Assembly (NCBI GenBank): GCA_044223665.1
Contig: JBGALT010000015.1
Span: 18,505 to 82,504 of the forward strand
Direction: 5' to 3'
Length of the DNA stretch: 64,000 nucleotides
Source of the DNA: JBBSAT01 sp044223665
GTDB lineage: Bacteria > Myxococcota_A > Polyangia > Polyangiales > Sandaracinaceae
The translations under genes were made by a program, and so were the position numbers. The notes under the pieces were generated by a model, which saw only the letters and a program-made list of their open reading frames with translations, was not told the origin of the DNA and searched no databases. Below are positions 41,958 to 50,811 of this stretch, piece by piece. How positions within the stretch are numbered: position 1 is the stretch's first letter; every line of letters begins with the position of its first letter.

Positions 41958-43466
41958 TTGGCCACCACGCTCGGCCCGGGGAGCCGCATCGCCGATCGCT
42001 ACGCGATCGACGGCGTCCTCGCGTCCGGCGGAATGGGCATCGTGTACCGAGCGACCGACACCCGCCTCTCCCGGCCGGTCGCGGTGAAGGTCCTGCTCTC
42101 GCAGCTGGGCGCCGAGCCGAGCCAGCTCGCGCGCTTCGAGCGCGAGGCCATCGCAGCGGCCCGGCTCAGTCACCCCGGGATCGTCCAGGTCCACGACTTC
42201 GGTCGCACCGACGCGGGGCTCGCCTACCTCGTGATGGAGCTGGTGGGCGGCGTCACCCTCGCCAAGGTGCTCGACGGCTCGCGCTTGGCGACGAGCCGCG
42301 CGATCGACGTCGGCGCGCAAGCGCTGTCCGCGCTCGGCGCGGCGCACGCGGCAGGGATCGTCCATCGCGACCTCAAGCCCGGCAACATCATGCTCGTCCC
42401 GCTGGGCGGCGGCCGCGAGCACGTGAAGCTCCTCGACTTCGGCATCGCGCAGCTCAAGGCGGGCGAGGGCTACGCGCGGCTCACGGCCACCGGCGAGATC
42501 CTCGGCACGCCCTCGTTCATGGCGCCCGAGCAAGCGCGCGGCGAGCCGAGCGATCCGCGCACCGACGTCTACGCGATGGGGATGGTGCTGTGGTGCTGCG
42601 TGACCGGCCGCATGCCCTACGCGCCGCTGCCGATCGCGAAGGTGGTCACCGCGCTCCAGACGCAGATGCCCCCGCGGGCCGACGCGATCGCGCCCGAGGT
42701 CTCGAAGGCGCTGGCGGACGTGATCGAGAAGGCCATCCAGAAGGCGCCGGCGCAGCGGTTCGACACGGCCGAGGAGCTCGCGGCCGCGCTCGGTGCTGCG
42801 GTAGGCGCGACGAGCGCGCCGGCGCCTCTCTTTCCGCGCACGAGGCAGGCGCCGGCCACACCGCTCACGACGGCCACCGTTCCGGCGCGCCCGGGCGCGA
42901 TCGCGCCGCCCGCGACGGCGGCGCCCGCGCCAGGGCCGGGGCTCTCTCCTCCGGGGCTCGCTCCTCCCGGGCTCTCTCCCGCGCCCGCGCCCGCGCCCCT
43001 TCCCGCAGCCAGTCCGGTGCCGACGCCCGCCGCGATCGCACCCACTGCGATCGCCCCCGTCGTGCACGCGCCCATCGGTGCGGCACCCGTCGCGGCGCTC
43101 GCGCCACCTCGGCCCAAGAAGCGGTGGTGGCTGCGCATCTTGATCACGCTCTTCGCCCTCGGGGCCCTCGCGGCGCTGCTCGTCGTCGGCCTCGTGGTGG
43201 CCATCGGCGTGTGGGGGCTCGAGGCGTTCATGAGCCTGCCGAGCGCCGAGCGTCCGGCAGCCGGCATCGTGGACGGCGCGTCCGTGCAGACCTGTGAGGC
43301 CGCCGCGCGCTGCTGCGAGGCCGCAGGCGGCTCGAGCTGCCAGAGCTACCGCACGCCGCCGCTCGACGTGGCGGACTGTCGGCTCGGCATCGGCGCGTTC
43401 GGCGACGCGCTCGCGAGCCGCGGCGAGGACGCCGCGATGTGCGCGCCGGGCTACGACGGGCCGTGA
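41958..43466 (+). CDS. Membrane Ser/Thr protein kinase with extracytoplasmic Cys-rich domain
   Basis: The 502-residue Hanks-type kinase has all catalytic subdomains: glycine loop LASGGMGIVYRATD, AVKVLL lysine, GIVHRDLKPGNIMLV, LLDFGIAQL, FMAPEQARGEP and DVYAMGMVLWCCVTG, ending near residue 280. A long Pro/Ala-rich linker (about 290-390) leads to a basic KKRWWLRI stretch, one membrane helix (about 400-425) and a short outside domain with six Cys (TCEAAARCCEAAGGSSC, DVADCRLGIGAF). It starts at TTG (41958), with another TTG 7 codons upstream. An ATG at 41948 is one frame off. The outside Cys module could be a sensor. Confidence 0.88.
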   Translation: MATTLGPGSRIADRYAIDGVLASGGMGIVYRATDTRLSRPVAVKVLLSQLGAEPSQLARFEREAIAAARLSHPGIVQVHDFGRTDAGLAYLVMELVGGVTLAKVLDGSRLATSRAIDVGAQALSALGAAHAAGIVHRDLKPGNIMLVPLGGGREHVKLLDFGIAQLKAGEGYARLTATGEILGTPSFMAPEQARGEPSDPRTDVYAMGMVLWCCVTGRMPYAPLPIAKVVTALQTQMPPRADAIAPEVSKALADVIEKAIQKAPAQRFDTAEELAAALGAAVGATSAPAPLFPRTRQAPATPLTTATVPARPGAIAPPATAAPAPGPGLSPPGLAPPGLSPAPAPAPLPAASPVPTPAAIAPTAIAPVVHAPIGAAPVAALAPPRPKKRWWLRILITLFALGALAALLVVGLVVAIGVWGLEAFMSLPSAERPAAGIVDGASVQTCEAAARCCEAAGGSSCQSYRTPPLDVADCRLGIGAFGDALASRGEDAAMCAPGYDGP

Positions 43467-43502
43467 GCGCGCGACGCGCGAGGGACCGAACGGGACCGTC
43501 GA

Positions 43503-43922
43503 TCAGCCGCAGGCGTCGGCGAGCGGATACAGGCGCCGGTTCTCCAGCGTCATCCGCCGGGCCAGTTGCTCGAAGCACGCCAGCACGTCGAGGATGAAGG
43601 CGCGCGGCTCGGCGCTGACGTGCTCGCTCGCGGGCCAGCGCTGCTCGAGGCGGTCGAACGTCTCGTAGAGCGGCCGCACGTCGGCGAGCAGCGTGGTCGC
43701 CTCTCGGCGCACCTCTTCGTCGGCATGGGCGAGCAGGTCCGGATAGAGGGCCTCGTTCTCCATGCGCGCGTGCACACGGAGCTTGCCGCCGAATCGCGCG
43801 AGCGCCGTGCGCACGCCGCGCGGATCGCGCTCGATCTCCTCCAGCGAGAGCCGCCCTCGTAGCTCCGCGGCCAGCGCCGCCAGCTCGGCGTGCTGGCGCC
43901 GGAACCTGTCCGTCCGTCGCAT
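43503..43922 (-). CDS. Hemerythrin-domain protein
   Basis: The 139-residue protein is a four-helix bundle with FRRQHAELAALAAELRG, FGGKLRVHARMENEALYPDLL (His-x3-Glu), TTLLADVRPLYETFDRLEQRW and FEQLARRMTLENRRLYPLA. The paired His and Glu fit a di-iron site that binds oxygen or senses redox. It is cytosolic with no fused domain. It is divergent from the amino-acid permease gene, 69 bp away. Confidence 0.82.
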   Translation of the reverse strand: MRRTDRFRRQHAELAALAAELRGRLSLEEIERDPRGVRTALARFGGKLRVHARMENEALYPDLLAHADEEVRREATTLLADVRPLYETFDRLEQRWPASEHVSAEPRAFILDVLACFEQLARRMTLENRRLYPLADACG

Positions 43923-43991
43923 GAACGAAGCTACGGCCGGGGCGCGGGTTCGGATCGACCTCCACGGGGCGTTTCTGCGATTCTCCCCCCG

Positions 43992-45506
43992 ATGGCGCGC
44001 TCGCTCGTTTCCCAGCTCTTCGCCCGCAAGCCGATTGCCGACCTCGCACCCGAGGAGGAGGGCCAGCACGGCCTCACCCGCAGCCTCGGCGCGATGGATC
44101 TCGTCTTCCTGGCCATCGGCGCGGTGATCGGCGCCGGCATCTTCGGCTCGATCGGCACCGCGGCTGCGGGCGAGGTGCGGGTCGATGCCGAGGGAGTGAG
44201 CCACGTGGTGCGCTACGGCGCCGGCCCCGCCCTCGTCGTCTCGTTCCTCCTGCTCGGCGTCGTCTGCGGCCTCTGCGCGCTCTGCTACGCCGAGCTCGCG
44301 TCGATGATCCCGCAGGCGGGCAGCGCCTACGCCTACTCGTACGCGACGCTCGGCGAGCTGATCGCGTGGATCATCGGCTGGGACCTGATCCTCGAGTACG
44401 CGGTGGGAAACGTCGCGGTCGCGATCGCGTGGGGCAACTACTTCCAGTCGCTGCTCGAGGCCGCCGGCATCGGCCTGCCGCCCTGGCTCGTGCACGGGTA
44501 CTTCGACGTCTCGCTCTCGACCAACCCCGAGGTGCACGCGCTGCTCGAGAGCGCGCCGCACGTGCTCGGGATCCCGGTGCTCGTGAACCTGCCCGCGTTC
44601 GTGATCGTCGGCGTGATCACCGGCCTCTTGCTCGTCGGGGTCAAGGAGAGCGCCCGGGCCAACAACGTGATGGTCCTCGTGAAGCTGGGTGTCCTGGCCC
44701 TCTTCTGCGCGATGGGCGCGACCCGCATCGACACGCACTACTACTCGCCCTTCGCGCCGAACGGTTGGACCGGCATCCACCAGGGCGCCGCGGTCGTCTT
44801 CTTCGCCTACATCGGGTTCGACGCGATCTCGTGCGCCGCCGAGGAGACCCGGAACCCGCAGCGGAACCTCCCCATCGGGATCCTCGGCGGGCTGGCGATC
44901 TGCACGGTGATCTACGTGCTCGTCGGGCTGGTCATCACCGGCATCGCTCCCTGGCAGCGGCTCAACGAGCAGGGCGACCCTCTGGCGTTCGCGCTCGAGT
45001 ACGCCGGCCTGCCGGTCGTCGGATGGCTCGTCAGTTTCGGCGCGGTCGTCTCGATGACCGCGGTGCTGCTCGTGTTCCAGTACGGCCAGCCGCGCATCTT
45101 GTTCGCGATGGCCCGCGACGGGCTCTTGCCCGAGAGCGCCGCGAAGCTGCATCCGAGGTTCCGCACGCCCTGGGCGATGACGATCCTCACCGGCGTCCTG
45201 GTCGGCGTGGGCGCGCTGATCGGCGACGACGACGTCACCTACGACCTCACGAACATCGGGACGCTCTTCGCCTTCTTCCTCGTCGCGATCGGCGTGATGG
45301 TGCTGCGCGTGAAGGATCCCGAGCGGAAGCGCTCGTTCCGCGTGCCGGCGGTGTGGGTCGTGGCCCCGGCGGGCGCGGCCGCGTGCATCTACACGATGGC
45401 CGGCCTGCCCGGCGAGACGTGGATCCGCTTCTTCGTCTGGCTCGCGATCGGCCTCGTGGTGTACGCGGTCTACGGCTTCCGCCGCTCGCGCCTGCGAGGC
45501 CGCTGA
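43992..45506 (+). CDS. APC-family amino-acid permease
   Basis: The 504-residue inner-membrane protein has about 12-13 helices. It begins with the APC signature LTRSLGAMDLVFLAIGAVIG, then IFGSIGTAAAGE, FLLLGVVCGLCALCYAELAS and MIPQAGSAYAYSYATLGE, followed by WTGIHQGAAVVFFAYIGFD and EETRNPQRNLPIGI. These match the cationic amino-acid transporter (CAT/YfnA) group. A long outside loop follows helix 4. The ATG at 43992 is well placed. It is divergent from the hemerythrin gene. Confidence 0.92.
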   Translation: MARSLVSQLFARKPIADLAPEEEGQHGLTRSLGAMDLVFLAIGAVIGAGIFGSIGTAAAGEVRVDAEGVSHVVRYGAGPALVVSFLLLGVVCGLCALCYAELASMIPQAGSAYAYSYATLGELIAWIIGWDLILEYAVGNVAVAIAWGNYFQSLLEAAGIGLPPWLVHGYFDVSLSTNPEVHALLESAPHVLGIPVLVNLPAFVIVGVITGLLLVGVKESARANNVMVLVKLGVLALFCAMGATRIDTHYYSPFAPNGWTGIHQGAAVVFFAYIGFDAISCAAEETRNPQRNLPIGILGGLAICTVIYVLVGLVITGIAPWQRLNEQGDPLAFALEYAGLPVVGWLVSFGAVVSMTAVLLVFQYGQPRILFAMARDGLLPESAAKLHPRFRTPWAMTILTGVLVGVGALIGDDDVTYDLTNIGTLFAFFLVAIGVMVLRVKDPERKRSFRVPAVWVVAPAGAAACIYTMAGLPGETWIRFFVWLAIGLVVYAVYGFRRSRLRGR

Positions 45507-45537
45507 TCGCTCGCTCTGCCCGAGCGGGCCGACGCCG

Positions 45538-46398
45538 TCAGAGCGGGAAGCAGTTCCGCGTGAACGGATTGCACGCGGCCAGGCACTGCGGCTCCATGTA
45601 ACACATGCACGAGCCCGCGACGCAGTGGCTCGAGAGGCCCGAGTCACACGCGCGGCCGCAGCTGCCGCAGTTGTCCATGCTCGTCTGCGTGTTGATGCAG
45701 AGGCTGTTGCAGCACGACTGGCTCGCCGTGCAGGTGCGGTTGCACGCGCCGCAGTGAGCGACCGACGACGACGGGTCGACGCACGCGTTGTTGCAGCAGA
45801 GCATCGGGGCGGCGCACGGGGCGCCGCTGCCGCACTGGCAGTGCCCGGCGACGCACGTCTCGCCGGACGAGCATGCCGGCGTGCACGTCGCCGGAGGCTG
45901 GCAGACGCCGCCGATGCAGCTCTCGCCGGCGCTGCAGGGGTGGTTGCACATGCCGCAGTGGTTCGTGTTGGTGTCGGTGCTCACGCACCCGCCGCCGCAG
46001 CACTCGGTGGCGCCGCTGCAGACGGGGCCCGCCCCGCAGTGGCAGGTGCCACCGCTGCACGTCTCGCCGGAGCCGCACGCAGGCGAGCACATCGCGCCGC
46101 TGTCCGGCGTGGCCGCGTCGCGACCCGCATCGCGCGGGCCGGCGTCGCCGGGGCCGGTGTCGGGCATGCCGCCGGTGTCCGGCGCCTCGCTCGCGTCGGG
46201 CGCCTCGCCTGCATCCGCGCCGGTGTCGCTCGCGCCGGTGTCGGTCGCACCACCGTCGACCGCGCCGCCGTCGCGGCTGCCCCCGTCCATCGGGCGCCCG
46301 GAGTCGCGCCCTCCTCCGGTCGGGTCGTCGTTGCCGACGGCGCACCCCGGCGCGAGCCACGCACCGAGCAAGAGCACGAGAAGCGCACGTGCAGACAT
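45538..46398 (-). CDS. Cys-rich modular lipoprotein
   Basis: The protein of about 286 residues has lipobox LAPGC, then a long Gly/Asp/Ala repeat linker (about 25-105) and Cys-rich modules with recurring C-x2-C and GxC patterns, for example GSGETCSGGTCHCGAG, ESCIGGVCQPPATC, LCCNNACVDPSSS and HCGACNRTCTASQSCC. It resembles the Cys-rich protein at 8131-9219 but is not a close copy. It is probably a surface structural or adhesive lipoprotein. Starts at 46398 (MSARALLVLLLGAW) and 46410 are both possible, and the former is used. It is convergent with the permease. Confidence 0.78.
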   Translation of the reverse strand: MSARALLVLLLGAWLAPGCAVGNDDPTGGGRDSGRPMDGGSRDGGAVDGGATDTGASDTGADAGEAPDASEAPDTGGMPDTGPGDAGPRDAGRDAATPDSGAMCSPACGSGETCSGGTCHCGAGPVCSGATECCGGGCVSTDTNTNHCGMCNHPCSAGESCIGGVCQPPATCTPACSSGETCVAGHCQCGSGAPCAAPMLCCNNACVDPSSSVAHCGACNRTCTASQSCCNSLCINTQTSMDNCGSCGRACDSGLSSHCVAGSCMCYMEPQCLAACNPFTRNCFPL

Positions 46399-46502
46399 CG
46401 AGGACCCCATCGGCGAGAAGAAAGGCGCGCTGCGGCGGCAGCGGGGCGGGAGCGAGAATCGTAACGTTGCGTCAGATCGCCGATCAAGCGAGGTTCCGCA
46501 CG

Positions 46503-47024
46503 ATGGCGCCCGACTCCGACGAGAAGAAGCTCCGCGGACATCCGCTCGAGCACCCTTTTCACGTCGTCCTGCACGAGCCGGAGATCCCCCCCAACACGGG
46601 GTCGGTGGCGCGCACGTGCGCCGCCACCGGGAGCCCGCTGCACTTGATCCGGCCGCTCGGGTTCCGCATCGACGAGCACGCGGTGAGGCGCGCGGGCCTG
46701 GATTACTGGCACTTGGTCGACGTGCGCGTGCACGACGACTGGCGCGCATTCCGCGCCTGCGAGGCATCCCGCCGCATCCACCTCTTCTCGGCCAACGCGT
46801 CGGCGAGCTACCTCGCGGCCGACTTCGCGCCGGGCGACGCGCTCGTCTTCGGCAAGGAGTCGGTCGGCCAGCCGGCCTGGCTCCTGGCCGAGCATCCCGA
46901 CACGACCTGGGGGATCCCGACGATCGGCCCGGTGCGATCGCTGAACCTGTCGAATGCCGTCTCGATCGTCCTCTACGACGCCCTACGCCGCCAGGGCGCG
47001 CTCGACCGTCCCGAGCATCGGTGA
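46503..47024 (+). CDS. trmL: tRNA (cytidine/uridine-34-2'-O)-methyltransferase TrmL
   Basis: The 173-residue SPOUT enzyme methylates the 2'-OH of wobble C34/U34 in tRNA-Leu isoacceptors with SAM. Seen: VVLHEPEIPPNTGSVARTCA, the knot motifs DALVFGKESVGQP and GIPTIGPVRSLNLSNAVSIV, and LYDALRRQGALD. It has the short, single-domain length of TrmL/YibK, not of larger SpoU enzymes. A 100-bp gap separates it from the divergent Cys-rich lipoprotein gene. Confidence 0.92.
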   Translation: MAPDSDEKKLRGHPLEHPFHVVLHEPEIPPNTGSVARTCAATGSPLHLIRPLGFRIDEHAVRRAGLDYWHLVDVRVHDDWRAFRACEASRRIHLFSANASASYLAADFAPGDALVFGKESVGQPAWLLAEHPDTTWGIPTIGPVRSLNLSNAVSIVLYDALRRQGALDRPEHR

Positions 47025-47150
47025 CCGATCGGCGCCAAGCGCGCCCGCCCCCTGGAAATCGCCGACCGCCCGTCGCATGCTGAATCGCACGCTGCGAGCC
47101 ACGTCTTGTGCGGGATGCGCGCACGACGATGGCGCGCGCACGAGGCCCGC

Positions 47151-48146
47151 ATGTCCTTTCGCCCGAGCGTCTCGTCCTCCCGCCGCGCCGTGCTCACCGC
47201 GTGCTTGGCGATCGTGTCGTCTGCGTCGTGCTGGCTCCCTCGCGCGCTCGCGCAGGACGATGCGCTGGCGATCGACGTGGTCGGACGGCCGAGCTGGGCC
47301 GAGACCGTCGCCGCGCTCGAGCACGACGTCGGCGCGCAGGGCACGCGGCTCTCGCTGCGCGTGGTCGATCGGCACGGCCAGGTCGCGCCCTGCGGCTTCT
47401 ACGCGCTGACGTTCGACGAGGCCGGCGCGCGCGCGTTCCAGGTAGGCACGTGCGACCCCGCGACCAGCGCGACCGAGGTGACGCTCGTCTCGCGCACCGA
47501 CCTCTTCTCGCACGAGGGCGTCGTCCCGACACCGCGCACGATCCGGCTCACGGCGACGGAGGTGCGGCGCGGCGACGAGGCGGGCGGCGCCGCCCAGACC
47601 GGCGGCGCGGCGCTCGACTGCTCGGTCGGCGTCCGTCCCTACCTCGACGATCTGGAGCACGGCACCGTCGTGTTCCTGCAGCGCGACCGCTTCGACGTCC
47701 GCCCGGCCGACACCTCGATCTCGGTGGAGGCCTGGAGCGACGGCTGGTCGCTGCGCGGTCGCGCGCGGGCGGAGCTGACGATCGCGTACGACGTCGTGGA
47801 GCGTGCGAGCGGGGCCGTGGTGCTCCACTCGCAGGCGACGCTGATCTGCACCGACGCACCGCAAGGAACGGGCGGCGTCGTGACCCCTCGCCACGAGCGC
47901 ACGTTGGACGAACGGACCGAGCAGGTGCTCGTGATGTCGGGGGATGATCCGGGCCGCGCCGCGGAGGTGATCGCGGTCGTCGACGTCTCGGGCACGCAGG
48001 CGAGCGGCGCGCAGGGCCTCTGGCTGCTGCGCCGGCGCGCCGCCGAGCTCCACGCCGATGCGATCGTGGGCGTCGAGCTGCACCGGGGAACGCGCCGCGG
48101 GCCGGCCCGCCTCTCGGGCCTCGCCGTCCGCTACCTGGAGCACTGA
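47151..48146 (+). CDS. Exported protein with YbjQ-like C-terminal domain
   Basis: The 331-residue protein has a signal-like N-terminus (SSRRAVLTACLAIVSSAS) cut near ALAQDD. The body (about 40-240) contains LAIDVVGRPSWAETVAALEH, FYALTFDEAGARAFQVGTC, and a beta-rich middle. The C-terminal 90 residues (EVIAVVDVSGTQASGAQGLW, LLRRRAAELHADAIVGVEL) match the heavy-metal-binding/YbjQ-like fold. The start at 47151 was chosen over ATG 47106 for the signal peptide. The next gene, a second YbjQ-like frame, starts two bases later, so they are a tandem pair. Confidence 0.68.
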   Translation: MSFRPSVSSSRRAVLTACLAIVSSASCWLPRALAQDDALAIDVVGRPSWAETVAALEHDVGAQGTRLSLRVVDRHGQVAPCGFYALTFDEAGARAFQVGTCDPATSATEVTLVSRTDLFSHEGVVPTPRTIRLTATEVRRGDEAGGAAQTGGAALDCSVGVRPYLDDLEHGTVVFLQRDRFDVRPADTSISVEAWSDGWSLRGRARAELTIAYDVVERASGAVVLHSQATLICTDAPQGTGGVVTPRHERTLDERTEQVLVMSGDDPGRAAEVIAVVDVSGTQASGAQGLWLLRRRAAELHADAIVGVELHRGTRRGPARLSGLAVRYLEH

Positions 48147-48147
48147 C

Positions 48148-48811
48148 GTGGGGGGCGACGTCCACTCGCTGCCGCTCGTCTCCTTGCTGCTCGGGACGAT
48201 CTCGTCGATCGGCACGCGCGCACGCCGCGGCCGTCCTGGGTGTCACCGTCGCGCCCTACCCGGCCCCGCAGTCGCAGGCCTACGTGGAGCCGGTTCCGTA
48301 CGCCGCGCCCGACGCCATCGAGCACGTGCAGCTGATCGCGGGCATGCCGGCTGCCACGTGCGAGGTGATCGGCCTCGTCTCGGCGCTCGCGCTGCCCGGC
48401 GGCGGCGATGCGGCGCTGGCCGAGCCCGTGCGCGCGCCGCTGCGCTGGGCGCGGACGCGGTCGTGCACGTGCGCCTGCACGTCGAGGGATCACCGGGCGA
48501 CGAGGTCGGTATCGGGCGATCCAGCGTGGGAAGCGATGCTCGACGACGCGGCCGGCCCCTGGCAGGACGGCGTGCGCGTCAGCGGCGAGGCGGTGCGCTT
48601 CCGCGAGCCCATCGTGGAAGGACGCCGCTACCTCGTGGTGGGGCGGATCGGCGTGACCGATCGCGCCGGGCACGAGCACGAGGCGCTCGAGCGCCTCGCC
48701 TCGCGCGCACGCTCGATGCGGGCCGACCTCGTGATCGACATCGAGGTCACGAGCCAGGGCGCCGACCGCCCGTTCGAGGTGCACGGAACGGCGATTCGCT
48801 TCATCGAGTAG
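48148..48811 (+). pseudogene. YbjQ-like domain gene with several frame switches
   Basis: The protein-like sequence moves between frames: a hydrophobic start (PLVSLLLGTISSIG) in frame A from GTG 48148, then VEPVPYAAPDAIEHVQLIAG and CEVIGLVSALALPGGGDAAL in frame B (48240-48440), then AAALGADAVVHVRLHVEGSP back in frame A (48440-48520), then EAMLDDAAGPWQDGVRVSGE and RADLVIDIEVTSQGADRPFE in frame B to the stop. Read together this is a YbjQ-like protein similar to the gene before it. Three switches within 300 bp mean decay or several uncorrected indels. Confidence 0.6.
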
Positions 48812-48836
48812 GCGCGCGCGCGTGGTAGGGAGGGGC

Positions 48837-49711
48837 ATGACCACGCGCACGCTCACCGCCATCGCCGGCAACAGCCAGCGCCTCGACGGAGGCGCGATGT
48901 TCGGCAACGCGCCCAAGCCCGTCTGGGAGAAGTGGATCGCGCCCGACGAGCGCAATCGCATCCCCCTCGCGTGCCGCGCGATGCTCATCGAGGAGAAGAG
49001 CGGAGGCGCGACCAAGCGCATCCTCTTCGAGACGGGGATCGGCGCGTTCTTCTCGCCGAAGATGCGCGATCGCTTCGGGGTCGTGGAGAGCGAGCACGTG
49101 CTCCTCGAAAGCCTCGTCCGCGCCGGCGCGCCCCACGACACGATCGACGTCGTGGTCCTCTCGCACCTGCACTTCGATCACGCGGGCGGCCTGCTCACCG
49201 CCTACGCGGAGGGCGCGGCGCCCGAGCTCCTGTTCCCGAAGGCGACGTTCGTCGTCGGGGCCGAGGCGTGGGAGCGCGCCAAGCACCCGCACGCACGGGA
49301 CCGTGCGTCCTTCATTCCCGAGCTCGTGCCCTTGCTCGAGACGAGCGGTCGCCTCGAGGTGGCCGCGGGCGAACGGAGCCAGGCTCTCGGTCCCGCCTAT
49401 CGCCTCCACCGCTCGAGCGGCCACACCCCGTCGTGGCCGAGGTCCCGAGCGAGGGCGGCCCCATCGTGTTCGCAGCCGACCTCATCCCGGGCCGCCCCTG
49501 GGTGCACCTGCCCATCACGATGGGCTACGACCGCTCGGCGGAGCTGCTCATCGACGAGAAGACGGCGCTGCTCGGCGACCTCGTCTCGCGCCACGGGCGC
49601 CTGTTCTTCACGCACGACCCCGCCATCGCCATGGCCCGCGTGACGCGAGACGCGGCCGGCAAGTACGGTCCCGGCGAAGAGTGGGCCGCGCCCGATCACC
49701 TGCCGATCTGA
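48837..49711 (+). CDS. Metallo-beta-lactamase-fold hydrolase, one frameshift
   Basis: The protein (about 291 residues once one base is restored) begins after a strong GGGAGGGG ribosome-binding site and has the zinc motif VVVLSHLHFDHAGGLL (His110, His112, Asp114, His115). It continues with KATFVVGAEAWERAKHPHAR and SSGHTP, and then switches frame near 49430 to VVAEVPSEGGPIVFAADLIP, with HLPITMGYDRSAELLIDEK and LFFTHDPAIAMARV to the stop at 49711. One extra C in the CCCC run of CACACCCCGTC joins the two. The fold suits a lactonase, glyoxalase II or other hydrolase. The next gene encodes a LysR regulator in the same direction. Confidence 0.78.
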
Positions 49712-49816
49712 TCGCGCGGCGCTCGCGCTTCACGGCCGAGCAGGCGGGACGCACGAGCCCGATCCGGAGCGCGGCGAGCCGTTGCCAGACCGCGGCTCGT
49801 GTAGCATCGCCGGGAC

Positions 49817-50719
49817 ATGGAGAAAGCAGCGCCCCTCGACGATCTCGCGGTCTTCGTCCACGTCGTCGAGCTCGCGAGCATGAGCGCCGCCGCCCGCCGT
49901 CTGGGCGTGCCGAAGTCGACGGTGAGCCGCGCCATCGCGCGTCTCGAGGACGGCCTCCGCGTGCGCCTGTTCCAGCGCACGACGCGCTCGCTCGCCGCGA
50001 CCGACGCCGGCCGTGCGCTCTACGCCGAGGTGCTGCCCCACATCGAGGCGCTGCGCTCGGCGGCGTCGCTGGTCGCTCGCCAGAACGAAGCACCATGCGG
50101 CCCTCTGCGCGTCACGGCGCCGAACGACCTCGCGACACTCCTTCTCGCCGACGTGGTCACGCGGTTCCGACTGCGCTACCCGGAGGTCACCGTCGACCTC
50201 GTGGCGACGCCGCGCACCGTCGACCTCGTGGCCGAGGGCGTGGATCTCGCGATTCGGGCCGGCGTGCTGCGCGACTCGAGCCTCGTGGCCCGCAAGATCC
50301 TCGCGACCGACCTCTGGCTCTGCGCCTCGCCCAGCTACCTCGCGCGACGCGGCGTCCCGCGCACCATCGCCGAGCTGAGCGCGCACGACGCCGTCGTGTT
50401 CCGACCCAAGAACGGGCGCGCGCACTGGACGTTCGAGGCGCGGGGCGAGAAGTCGAGCGTCGACGTCACCGCGAGCGTGTCGAGCGACGACTACGCGTTC
50501 CTGACCGCGGCCGCCGTCAGCGGCGCCGGCATCGCGCTGATGCCTCGCTTCACCGCCGACGCCGAGCTCCGCGCCGGCCGCCTCGTCCGGGTGCTTCCGA
50601 CCCACGCGAGCCCCGGCGGCGCCGTGTACGTGGTGCACGCGTCGAGCAAGCACGTCCCGCCCAAGGTCGCGGCCTTCCGCGACTTCCTCGTCGAGTCGCT
50701 CCGCAGCGCCTCGATCTGA
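49817..50719 (+). CDS. LysR-type transcriptional regulator
   Basis: The 300-residue protein has an N-terminal winged helix-turn-helix (DDLAVFVHVVELASMSAAAR, then RLGVPKSTVSRAIARLEDGL, then LFQRTTRSLAATDAG, about 8-66) and a type II periplasmic-binding-like effector domain (about 90-300: PLRVTAPNDLATLLLADVVT, VDLVAEGVDLAIRAGVL, GAGIALMPRFTADAELRAG). The CRG-like subgroup of LysR is suggested by KSTVSRAI. It lies about 105 bp after the metallo-beta-lactamase gene and could regulate it or a gene elsewhere. The effector is unknown. Confidence 0.92.
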   Translation: MEKAAPLDDLAVFVHVVELASMSAAARRLGVPKSTVSRAIARLEDGLRVRLFQRTTRSLAATDAGRALYAEVLPHIEALRSAASLVARQNEAPCGPLRVTAPNDLATLLLADVVTRFRLRYPEVTVDLVATPRTVDLVAEGVDLAIRAGVLRDSSLVARKILATDLWLCASPSYLARRGVPRTIAELSAHDAVVFRPKNGRAHWTFEARGEKSSVDVTASVSSDDYAFLTAAAVSGAGIALMPRFTADAELRAGRLVRVLPTHASPGGAVYVVHASSKHVPPKVAAFRDFLVESLRSASI

Positions 50720-50720
50720 G

Positions 50721-50765
50721 CGAGTCAGGGGACGCTTCGGTGATCCGAAGCGAGTCCCCTGACTC
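50721..50765. terminator. Long hairpin between convergent genes
   Basis: CGAGTCAGGGGAC plus GCTTCGG (50721-50740) pairs with CCGAAGC and GTCCCCTGACTCG (50745-50765), with a 2-base bulge and a TGAT loop. This near-perfect 20-bp stem directly follows the LysR stop and precedes the end of the convergent JmjC/cupin gene. It may stop transcription in both directions, although no T-tract is present. Confidence 0.55.
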
Positions 50766-50811
50766 GTGCGGGAGCGATGCGGCCGTGCACGCCGCCCCCG
50801 CGAGCCCTCGA

